A stretch of DNA of 64,000 nucleotides, from positions 62,001 through 126,000 of the forward strand of contig VJWM01000221.1 of assembly GCA_010909165.1 (NCBI GenBank), written 5' to 3'. A program made the translations under genes and the position numbers. Under the pieces are notes generated by a model. It worked only from the letters and a program-made list of their open reading frames with translations, was not told the DNA's origin and did no database searches. This document shows positions 21,854-31,024 of the stretch, one piece after another. Position 1 is the first letter of the stretch, and each line of letters begins with the position of its first letter. This stretch comes from Anthoceros angustus (taxonomy: Eukaryota > Streptophyta > Anthocerotopsida > Anthocerotales > Anthocerotaceae).

Positions 21854-24591
21854 ATGGCACAGGCAGGGTGCCTCTTGTGTGCACCACTGATTGCCAAAAC
21901 AGTGGATCTGATGCTTCAACAGATGCACCTAGCCAAGTCCAAAGGAGCTCAAGTGGTTGAATTCCGCTTGGATCATATCACGGACTTCAACGCAAAGCTG
22001 GATCTGCGCACCCTCCTCAACTCTAAATCGTTACCAGCCATTATCACTTACAGGTAGGTGCGGGAGCACCGGAACTCGAGGTGCAGCAACTTCCCTGGAT
22101 TTTGAATGTGGTGTTCCTGCGAGGGTCTTTTTAGTAAGGGGAGGTATTGGCGGATGCAGGCCGAAATGGGAAGGTGGGGAGTATGAAGGCGAAGAGGCAC
22201 CTCGTCAAGCGGCTTTGAGCTTGGCCATCGAGCTTGGAGCTGAATTTGTGGATGTCGAGCTTCAGGTGTCCATCGCAGACCTTCTGTTGCTGGCAGAGTG
22301 CTTGGTTCTGCCTTCTTGGCTGAAGACCTCCACTCTGCTGTGGTGTTGAGATCCTTTGATCGGAAAAACCTCAAGGGGGCCTTGTCGGTTACACCCAGGT
22401 GGCAGCAGAATTTATTGCCAAACAAAAGCGGACCTCCAAGACGAAGATTATTGTGTCAAACCACAACTGGAAGTTTACTCCACCAGCACAAGAGATTGGA
22501 GATCTGGTTGCGAGGATACAGGGCACCGGAGCTGATATTGTGAAGTTTGCAACCACAGCAACCAATATCACGGACGTGGCCAGAGTTTTGTTAGTTCTTT
22601 CCCGTTCAGCTGTAAGCTCCTCAACATTTGCTTCTCCTGCCTGTGGTTTTTTGCTGACGGCAAACGGGTGGTTGCGCCTTACGGCTGCACATTCTTCCCG
22701 TGAATTTGCGTGAGTCTCCTTGCAACTGCACCCATTGCTGGTGGGGACTGTGAAGTGCATTGACTAAGAGGAGGATGGATGGTGCACATTCGGGGTTCCA
22801 CTTGCTTGAGCTGGTCCCCTGTCAAAATCCACTTGATGGTTGGGAGTTTCATGACTAATAAAGGACGTTGTATGTTGTCCTGGCTGCTTGTGGAAACGTC
22901 TTTCGTTCTCAACTTAGGAGGAGGCAATGCCTTTCCTTTGGCATTCATCTCCTCCTTGTTGGTTCTGTCACGAAAGGTGTGCTCGGCAGTTAACCAGATT
23001 GGCTGTTATGACAGGTCCCAACTATTGCTCTGGTTATGGGGCCAAAGGGAGTGACAAGCAGGATATTGGCCCCAAAATTTCAAGGTTATTTAACGTTTGG
23101 TTCCCTTGGCTCCGGCTTGGAGTCCGCTCCAGGGCAACCTACTTTGCAGGAGCTTTTGAACGTGTACAGACTAGGGAGTGTGACACAGAGTACGAAAGTC
23201 TATGGCATAGTTGGAAATCCTGTCGGCCACAGCAAATCGCCGATTATCCACAATGCAGCCTTTGCAGAGACCGGAATGGATGCAGTGTATGTGCCATTTT
23301 TAGTGGACGAGTTGTCCGAGTTTCTCCGGGAGTTCTCCGTGTCCGACTTTGCAGGATTTAGGTGAGCTTGAAATTTTAAGAACACGAATTACCTTGAACT
23401 TACTACCTTCCTTGATTCTTGGCTAACCCAAAGTCTCCGCAGTGTGACAATCCCGCATAAAGAGGCTGCCCTAAGGTGTTGTGATGAAGTTGATTCCATC
23501 GCCAAGGTCCTGCACAGTTTTCTGTTGTTATCTGAGTTGCCTCCTGTCTTGTTGTCCGAGATTCCGGCTGAAGGTCTTCACGGTGTTTGTACAGGCCATT
23601 GGTGCTGTGAATACCATTGTGAGGAGGTCCACGGATGGGAAGTTGGTGGGCTACAACACCGACTGTGAGGGTGCCATATCTGCCATTGAGGATGGTCTTC
23701 GTGAAGGTACAAAACGCTCGACACTCTTGCTGCTGCCTAGTCTACTCAAAGTAGTGGTTAAAAGCTGCTTGCATGGGTGATACTACTCCACTGTCACCAT
23801 AGTTATACGCCACGAGGCATCGTTATGGGCAGGTGATCCTTTGAGTAACAGTAGCCAATCTCCATTGGCTGGGAAGATCTTTGTTCTTGTGGGAGCTGGA
23901 GGTGCTGGGAAAGCTTTGGCCTTTGGAGCCAAAGAACGGGGTGCACATGTTGTGGTGGCCAACAGGAACCAAGGTACGGTAGACATGCATCTTGGCTAAA
24001 AGCAAAAGGAATACCATGGTGCTTCTAAGTTATAGTGTGTTTGCTTGCATCTGAATCAGAAAGGGCAAGGGCTTTGGCAGCAGCAGTTGATGGGGAAGCC
24101 ATTACTCTCGATGAATTGAATGTCTATCAGCCTGAAAAAGGCATGGTTTTGGCCAACTCGACATCAGTGGGCATGCACCCAAACATAATGGATACTCCCA
24201 TCTCAAAGGTATCTTGGCCGTACCGTGGTATGGTTGGACATTCGCGTGTCAACAACCATCAAATCCGGCTGCCTAACTTGTGATTTTTGTGAAACCCAGG
24301 ATGCCTTGAAAGCATACAGCTTAGTATTTGATGCAGTCTACACTCCCCGGGTTACCAGGCTGCTACAGGAGGCCTCTGAAGCTGGAGCCATCACTGTGAG
24401 TGGTATTGAGATGTTCATCAGGCAGGCTATAGGGCAGTTTGAGCTCTTCACCGGAAAGCCAGGTATGGATTATTGGATGCTCTTCTATCTCTCTACTCAC
24501 GCTATTTTCTGAATCACTAATCCCAACGTGAATGTATACAATCGCAGCACCAAAGGAGCTGATGAGAGAGATTATTTTGAACAGCAGCTAG
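21854..24591 (+). CDS. 3-dehydroquinate dehydratase / shikimate dehydrogenase, intact
   Basis: Bifunctional plant shikimate-pathway enzyme: dehydroquinate to dehydroshikimate, then NADPH reduction to shikimate. Ten exons join in phase: 21854-22053, 22160-22265, 22399-22611, 23015-23361, 23443-23506, 23595-23706, 23833-23973, 24060-24208, 24300-24462, 24548-24591, giving 512 residues. The dehydratase half (about 1-230) has RPKWEGGEYEGEE, the VSNHNW histidine and the Schiff-base lysine in GADIVKFATTA. The dehydrogenase half has GNPVGHSKSP, the catalytic lysine in TIPHKE, the aspartate in GYNTDC, the NADP loop VGAGGAGKAL and the ANRN box. An in-frame stop lies just upstream of the ATG, so this model has no plastid transit peptide. 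That would make it cytosolic unless an upstream exon exists (a possible acceptor is at about 21790). It is the functional partner of broken locus A. Confidence 0.95.
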
Positions 24592-25042
24592 AAGTGGAGA
24601 ATTTTGTAATCACCTGCGTTTCCCCGTATTTTCAGGCGTGAATACATCAAGTTCTCCTGTGCCTCACAGTTCTAATTTGGCGTTTTGTAACAGTCCAGAA
24701 GCAAAATTTTGACGGGCTTTTTCTTGTAGTGCGTCTTCATTTCTGGCTCAAACTGAGCAATTCTGTGAGAGACTTTTGCAGATGTTCTCCACTCTTAGAA
24801 GCTCCATTATGGGGTAAGCATCCTACCTGTAGTCACCGTCCACAGGGGGCCCTTGGCCACGGTATTTCGTGCCTATGTGTACAAGTTGTCACTAAGACAA
24901 CTTGAGGGGTATTTGGGCCTGTGGTTTTCAGTGTTGGATTTGTTAAAACTCAATTAATATTAATAAAACAATTAGTTTAGAGTTTGTTACTTTAAAAACC
25001 GAGATCTTTGTTTATGGTCTTTCATTTTATGTTCATCGTCGT
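24592..25042. other. 3' region of DHQ-SDH and a dispersed AT-rich repeat
   Basis: No gene is seen. The part at about 24910-25035 (GGATTTGTTAAAA, ATTAATATTAATAAAA, TTTATGGTCTTTCATTTT) is about 80% similar by eye to 30645-30785 in the same orientation, so it is a dispersed repeat. A MITE-like element follows directly. Confidence 0.55.
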
Positions 25043-25255
25043 CAGGGGTATCATTTTGACGCCGTCCCGAACTCGATCCCGGTCCCGGTCCCGTCATGCG
25101 TTAAATATCCTTGGGGACCGGGAGGTCCACGGGATTGCCGGTTCCATCCCGGTTCTCCCGTTTTCACGGACCGGCGGTCCCGTAGACCTTGGGTCCACAA
25201 TTATGGACCCATGTCGGGACCAGGCCATATTATGGTCCATAATTTAAGTTAACTA
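25043..25255. mobile_element. MITE-like element, GC-rich end
   Basis: It begins CAGGGGTATCATTTTGAC and continues into CCCGGTCCCGGTCCC-type sequence, like the ends of the element at 54606-55021 (CCAGGGTGTCATTTTGACC). The right end is not a clear inverted copy, so this may be a truncated member of the same family. Confidence 0.5.
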
Positions 25256-25335
25256 TTAGAAATAATATTATTAAAAATAGTGGTTGGGAACGGCTTGGTC
25301 GATATGTAAAATGTGGGCAAGTGGAAGATGCGCGA

Positions 25336-25548
25336 CCTTGTCTTGGTAACGACATCTCGGTTTGTGTAAAAGAGAGTTCATGTGACTCACATTGCATTAC
25401 AGGAAACCTTGTCTTGGTAACGACATCTCGGTTTGTGTAAAAGAGAGTTCATGTGACTCACATTGCATTACAGGAAACCTTGTCTTGGTAACGACATCTC
25501 GGTTTGTGTAAAAGAGAGTTAATGTGACTCACATTGCATTACAGGAAA
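25336..25548. repeat. Tandem repeat, 71 bp x 3
   Basis: Three near-identical units starting CCTTGTCTTGGTAACGACA at 25336, 25407 and 25478, each ending TTGCATTACAGGAAA. There is no spacer between units. I see no coding potential. Confidence 0.95.
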
Positions 25549-25559
25549 CCCGCATCGAG

Positions 25560-26347
25560 AAGTGTGCTCCTCTGTAGAAGGGAATGAAAGGTCCAGGGAC
25601 AACTGCCCCCTTTGGGAGCTTGCAAGTTGTACCTTGGTATGTGTGCCCTCAAACTATAAGAGGGGACACACAAGAAATGATAAACAAGGCTACTGTGAAG
25701 CATGCTCCCATGGCACAATGCTGGTTTGCTGTGAATTTTGATTCTGTACTTGCTTAAGCTTGTGTGTTTCCAAGCTTACCGTGTTGCTCATTGTCTGTCC
25801 CTTGTTCACTGTTCAGATTGCCACACTAACTCCAGGTCGTCTCTACCTTTTTGAAGCTGACCATGTTGTCCTAACTTTCATAGGCTGTGCAGCTATTTTC
25901 ATTCCCTGGTTAGCACAAAGGCCTGTCTTTGTATGTCTCCCTTAGGAGATCTGCATCACGCTTAAGATAGGATGAAATGCTGACACTTGCGAAGTAATGC
26001 AGGTTCCCAAACCACTGTTCATTCCACCTCACTGAACAAAATGATAAGCAGAAACTGTGAGGGACCTATTTACAAGATAGAACACTCTACTAGTCATGCC
26101 CACCTAACCAGGTGCGCTTTGCCTATAGAGTCTCTTTTCTCAAATACTGGTTTCCAGTTCCCATGTCAATGCTTAACTTGTCACCTTAGCAATATTAAAG
26201 CACCCTCCAATGACATTATGTGGACTTGTCTTAAGTTGAAACATGAAAGCCTTGTCCAAGTGGAAACTGGGAAAGCAAGTGGAAAACAGTTTCCAATTGA
26301 CCACTGGAAAACGTTTTGATAAGCCATGGGCAAGATCGCTCACTACT
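25560..26347. other. Intergenic, no recognised feature
   Basis: Unique-looking, moderately AT-rich sequence. Short open frames exist but none resembles a known protein, and no promoter or RNA gene stands out. Confidence 0.5.
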
Positions 26348-26491
26348 AGGCTACAAAGGCACGTTGGCATTAAAAAAACAACTTTACATTGAAACCAAAC
26401 TATAAACTTATGAATATATAGGCTACAAAGGCACGTTGGCATTAAAAAAACAACTTTACATTGAAACCAAACTATAAACTTATGAATATAT
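26348..26491. repeat. Tandem repeat, 72 bp x 2
   Basis: Two essentially identical units, 26348-26419 and 26420-26491, each starting AGGCTACAAAGGCACGTTGG and ending TTATGAATATAT. They sit at the edge of a short palindrome-rich ATGGGGCATGGGGCATGG stretch (26560-26585). Confidence 0.95.
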
Positions 26492-26786
26492 AGGGTTTTC
26501 ACCGTGTTGCCCTAAAGCCCAAGGGCAAGAGCCATGAGGGCATCGCGACGACCTAGGGCATGGGGCATGGGGCATGGAGCATGGAAGCTTGCATCGATAT
26601 AGGCATCGGAAAGATGCACGCTATGGCATGGGCTTGTTGACGAGCCCACATGCACATGGGAAACGGAAGATGACTGTGTTGGGCAAGTTCTCAAAAAGTG
26701 GGCCCCACTGCTTAGTGCGGCATCTGCTTAGATCTTACAAAAAAGAAGAAAATTTACCAAGTTGTATAAGGAAAAACTTCGGAGTC

Positions 26787-27400
26787 AATCAATGTTGAAA
26801 TAGTGATATGAAGCCACAAAAGAGTTCCGTAAATGCTATAACCCTAAGCAGATTCTAGCACCCGGAGGAATAACATGTATTGGTGGCATAGGAACATTGT
26901 CGCACGGGTTATTGTTGTGAATTTTGATAAATAATGTGACTCTTGTTACCTATGTGGTGTGTAATGTTGAGAGCGTATGAGAATGAGAGCATGGCATGGC
27001 ACGGCACGCAGCAAATTCGTTAAATAGCCTTTGCCGGCGTTTCTGAATACCAAACCATGCTAGCACCCTATGCCCAATGCATGATACCAAGTTGGCATAA
27101 AGTTGGATCTTGACAAATGAGAAAAGTGGACCAAGTTGGAAAAGAAAAAAATTGGAATTGATAAACATTGAAATAGTGATGTGAACCCACAACAACTTGA
27201 AAATATGAGAGTCTCGTAGCACCCTATAACCATGAGCAGATTCTAGCACCGGAGAAACAACATCAATAGGTAATGGTGGCGGAGGAACGGCATCAACGCC
27301 CAAGTTATTGTTGTGGCATGTCGCCCCTGATTTTGACAAATAATGTGACTTTCGTCACTTTTGTGGTGTATAATGTTGAGAGCATGTGAGAACGAGAGCG
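26787..27400. repeat. Diverged direct repeat, about 210-240 bp x 2
   Basis: The copies at about 26787-26995 and 27163-27400 share CATTGAAATAGTGATRTGAA, AGCAGATTCTAGCACC, AATAATGTGACT and GTGTRTAATGTTGAGAGC in the same order. The second half of each (TGATTTTGACAAATAATGTG onward) looks like an LTR end, but no element body is present. Confidence 0.7.
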
Positions 27401-27555
27401 CATGTGTGAGCCAAATATGGATGAATGACTAGCTTATATATATGCTACATGACTTAGAGCCAATGATGGATTTAGTTCGATGACATGCTCTTCTTGGATA
27501 ATTACATCTCGATCGTTGGCATCATTTCATGTCATGCAACTTACGAAATTCCGTT

Positions 27556-27620
27556 CGATGGTATCGAGAGTTTTCAACCCAGGACTCGTAGTGGGCTGAC
27601 TAGGGTAACCACTCAGCTAA
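27556..27620 (-). other. tRNA-like A/B boxes, possible SINE head
   Basis: On the minus strand, TAGCTGAGTGGTTA (A-box-like) is followed about 30 bases later by CCTGGGTTGAAAAC (B-box-like). Spacing and order fit a tRNA-derived RNA polymerase III promoter, but no cloverleaf acceptor stem can be drawn, so this is not a functional tRNA. Confidence 0.3.
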
Positions 27621-27744
27621 ATATGTAAATTTAAAATAGAAATTGAATAGAAAGAAATCAATTATATAATTAATGTAATATAATCTTTTTTAACTCGAAA
27701 ACTTTATACCATAATAGAAAGGGCGTATATTACTCCAATGTATG

Positions 27745-28950
27745 CAACAAATTCTGCATCTTCATCCATGTATGGTTAAGGATTTGTTCTAATGTTGGGC
27801 GTAGCCATGGATGAGGGTTCAACATAAGTTGTAATAAAGCATTCTCATTCAATGAACTTTTTTTCCAAGAATTTCTCGTTAAGTTTACTTTCCGAGAATC
27901 TCCATTTCCATGAAAGGGAGGAGTATATCCACTCAATAAAGCGTGTAACATTATGCGTGCACTCCATATATATGCTTCAAGCCCATAGCTTTGATTAAAT
28001 ACCTCTGGAGCCGTATAAGAGTTGGTACTGTTGAAATGATTTAACAATGTCTTGCTCTCGATATTCTCTTCTAGTATTAATATAGTCAAACATATCACGC
28101 CCTTTGCATAATTCTATAACGATCCGTACTTCATTATTGTTCTCGAAAAAATCTTAGAATCCTATGATACAGGGATGGTTTGGGAGATGTTTCATAATAT
28201 GCGCTTCAAGCCTCATATTTTCGATGGATTCTATTTTCTTCCCTAATTTGGAGAAGCATTTATTGGCCCATAATTGTTTCGTACTTCAATTCGTACATTC
28301 ATAAAAAATGCTAAAAGATCCTGTTCCAATTTTTGTTCCAGGTTTCGGTGGCGGACGTGGTGGTTATTGACCCTGCTCGAGACACCATCTCCGCTCAGGT
28401 TATCACTAACCGTCCTGGTTGGGTGTTGCGGCTCTCAAGGTAAGAAAGTATAGCGGGATGCAAGTGGACCACTTCTTTATTCCGCTCACACTCGAAACGT
28501 ATGGGGCAATGACTACGGACTTCGATCAATTTCTCAAGTCTTGTGCCAAATCCTACCACGCCCGCAGGCATGGCGCGGGTTGTCCCTTTCTTATTTCACA
28601 GCTTACTTCAGACAGCGAGTCTCCATTGCCCTTCAAAGGGCCCTCTCGACGGCAATCCTTCACAAAGCGGCGACGGCAAGTGAGGCTTCTTCCTCTTCCT
28701 CTGTCATTTGCAAGCCATTTGTTCTTCCTGCATATGATGTTCTAGGAGCAGTAGGTAACTTTAGGTAAAAAGCTTAGTCGCTCTTTTTCACCTTGACCCC
28801 CGAGGTCCTCCTTTATTGTGCCGTGCTAGATGGATTTTTTCCCATCGTTTTTTCCCTCAATAAAATACAATAACTATCAATTATCTTGTTCTTGACATGT
28901 AAATATCTTCAAAATTTTCTCTGCATTCATCATAGATTTTTTGCTCGATA
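27745..28950 (-). pseudogene. Broken protein kinase copy
   Basis: Minus-strand paralog of the intact kinase at 56018-56884. The start (near 28945) breaks after the codons matching FEDIYM. A foreign block of about 550 bp (28342-28893) interrupts it, and the reading resumes at the glycine-rich loop near 28335. A deletion of about 175 bp then joins the region before the catalytic loop (near 28040) to the activation segment, removing the HRDLKP and DFG motifs. The C-lobe (APEVFNQSYGLEA, HPWLRPT) is readable to the stop at 27730. It cannot be an active kinase. Confidence 0.85.
28342..28893 (+). mobile_element. Insertion of an RT-type retroelement C-terminal fragment
   Basis: This block interrupts the broken kinase. 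On the plus strand it encodes RKYSGMQVDHFFIPLTLETYG and, after a short gap, a FRQRVSIALQRA-like segment. That pattern (K-Y-x9-F-x-PL-x-ET-x-G, then R-x-S-x-A-x-Q) ends the reverse transcriptase polyprotein of many LINE-like elements in plants and algae. It ends in AT-rich sequence with AATAAAA. The fragment is too short to be active. Confidence 0.6.
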
Positions 28951-29613
28951 AAAAGGTGAAAAGTCATTTAGTATGAAAACTTTCATTCACAAACATGAAA
29001 AGTTATTCATAATTGGAAAGTTATTCACATAAAAAATCACTCACTATCCCAACATGTAGGACATGATGTTTTCGTAAAGCTTTTCAATGAACAAGCAGAG
29101 ACTTACCGAGTCCAATGTTGATGTTTGTAACTAAGAAATAATGTTGTTCTTGGTAGCCTAAACGATATTACAAGCTTGTCATCGTGTACATTTCTAAGTT
29201 GTCCTTGACCCTTGGGAATCTTACATCAAATTTTGCTTCCCAAAGCCCCGAATTACTGTCGGCCAAGGAACAATCATCCTTGGATTTTGGGACCCTTCTG
29301 TTTTTATTTTCGTCGCGCTCCGAGATTGATTTTGTCCTTGGACTTTAGTCCCGGTGCACTCGTGGCACACTTGCGGCACACCCGCGAGGCTGGGACACAT
29401 GGAGTCCACATGCCTATCAGTACATTCGGGCTACCCACTCTCTAGAGTGTGGTCTTTTCGGCTCACAACTGGCCAACATGCTGAAATGGTAGTCTCATTA
29501 GTTCAGCTTTGCGCACTCCCAAGTATGTAGATACCGAGATGACAGAATAGTTGTTCCACTAGTGGGGTATATAGCTTGATTGTCGCTTGCCACTCGTATG
29601 TGTTTGTGCTGTG

Positions 29614-29679
29614 GCATCATTATGCAAGCACATGTAGGCCCCATCTAGATAGGGCCTACATATGGTTGCATAATGATGC
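29614..29679. repeat. Imperfect 28-bp inverted repeat with 10-bp loop
   Basis: The arms 29614-29641 and 29652-29679 pair at 26 of 28 positions around a CATCTAGATA loop. The arms start GCATCATTATGCAA and close with GGGCCTAC on the loop side. It could form a cruciform or an RNA hairpin. No adjacent transposase or obvious target duplication is seen. Confidence 0.85.
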
Positions 29680-29849
29680 AAGCACAGATCTGTGTAGCCT
29701 GGAGTCCAAGTCGGCCCTCCGACCTCCCAAAACTTCACTGGACATTTTTATATCGGCTCTAAAGGAAGCCCTTCATTCTTCCATCTGACAAAGGTATTTA
29801 GCATATCTCATCGTTTGTTTGAGAGCCTTGATCTCCATTGGGTATTCCC

Positions 29850-30640
29850 GTAACTCAGCTAATAATCACTGGGTGTTGAGAAGTGATCTGAAGTTTTAAT
29901 AATCTCTTGAAGAAACCGATCTGGATGAATTCTACATCTTTCCAATGCTTGGCCAAGTAGGATGGTCCCCAAGTTTTAGCTGCATAGAGCAGACCGCTAC
30001 AAACACAGGCATTGAAAACCCTAATGGCAATTCCTGTGTCATTGAGGCATCCATATGTAAGTTTGTTCAATATAGATTGGGCCTTTGCTAGTGCTTCTAC
30101 TATCTCTTGTCAGGCTAGTCTTTAGTCCTTATGTTGTTTATAATTGCTTCGAATTAAGAGATCCAAGTAGTTGTGAGCCATAGCAGTTTCGATCTCATGT
30201 TCATTGAATGTAAACTTGTCCCATTCATTAGCTGTCCAGCTGATGATGAACGCCATGGATTTTGTCTTCTTCATATTTACTTGAAGATGTTTTTCTTTGC
30301 AATAGATCCCTAATTCATCTAGTTGTTTTTTTAGCCCGTCCCTGGTTGAGACTATTAATAGAAGATCATCCGCAAAGATGAGACATGGAATTCTCATCCC
30401 CAAGTACTGTATGGTGTCCAATACGGTGTTGGAGCTCTCATACATAGATTGTGAACACTAAGGGGCTTAAAGGACAATCCTGGCGCATTCTGGCCTTGCT
30501 TCAGAAGGGTTTAGTATATCCATTGTGGGTTTTGATGGGAATAGAAGTGTGGTATCTGCATTCGCAGGAGCGCTTAGCTAGCTTGGGATTTCCAAAGACC
30601 TTATCCCCAAGTGTCATGGTTGTTAGTTGGACAATTTGAT
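29850..30640 (-). pseudogene. LINE-type reverse transcriptase fragment
   Basis: On the minus strand: a degraded RQDCPLSPLVFTIYV motif near 30450, LIFADDLLLIVST (RT box with FADD) near 30370, KEKHLQVNMKKTKSMAF near 30280, then GLLYAAKTWGPSYLAKHW near 29990 and an IQIGFFKRLLKL stretch. This is the palm/thumb end of a non-LTR retrotransposon RT. Stops lie between the two readable parts, and no endonuclease is present. Confidence 0.85.
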
Positions 30641-30644
30641 AGGT

Positions 30645-31024
30645 TTTTGGGCTTATGGTCTTTAGTATTTGGATTTGTTAAAATTTAATAAATATTAATA
30701 AAAATGACACATAATAGTTTGTTACCTTAAAAGATTGATATCTTTGTCTATGGTCTTTCATTTTTGTTTTTCGAGAGAAATCTTCAGCAAGGGTTCTGAT
30801 CTAGATACCTACCTAGATATCTGATTTTAAAAACATCACACATCAAAATGAGAGCAGTGAACAACACCTAAAGCGATCAAGTTTGTGTGTATGTTGGATA
30901 GAAGATGATCTTATTCAATAAAATGCATGACATTGGATGCCTTTGCTCTTGACAAATACAAGGACACTGTTATGTTTTGAAACTCCTGTTTAAAACCAGG
31001 TAGTACAGCTTGCACAACAACTCT
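30645..31024. other. Dispersed repeat and 3' flank of POLD3
   Basis: 30645-30785 is the second copy of the AT-rich dispersed repeat at 24910-25035. The remainder up to the POLD3 stop codon would hold the 3' UTR and polyadenylation site of that minus-strand gene. I see nothing else in it. Confidence 0.5.

Larger units (their letters stand above)
27700..29545 (-). repeat. Repeated unit carrying a kinase gene, inverted copy
   Basis: Its reverse complement matches 55285-56945 along its length. It includes the kinase, the AT-rich leader (CATGAAAAGT... stretch near 28990), the segment CTTTGGGAAGCAAAATTTGATGTAAGATTCC (each part seen at 29210-29240) and the block ACTACCATTTCAGCATGTTGGCCA near 29500. 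This copy carries one insertion and one internal deletion relative to the other. Confidence 0.8.

Noticed and set aside
25336-25548. Repeat array considered as CRISPR
   Set aside because: Units are contiguous 71-bp tandem copies with no unique spacers, in a eukaryotic context.
27556-27620. Functional tRNA gene
   Set aside because: No acceptor stem and an imperfect B box; kept only as a possible SINE head.
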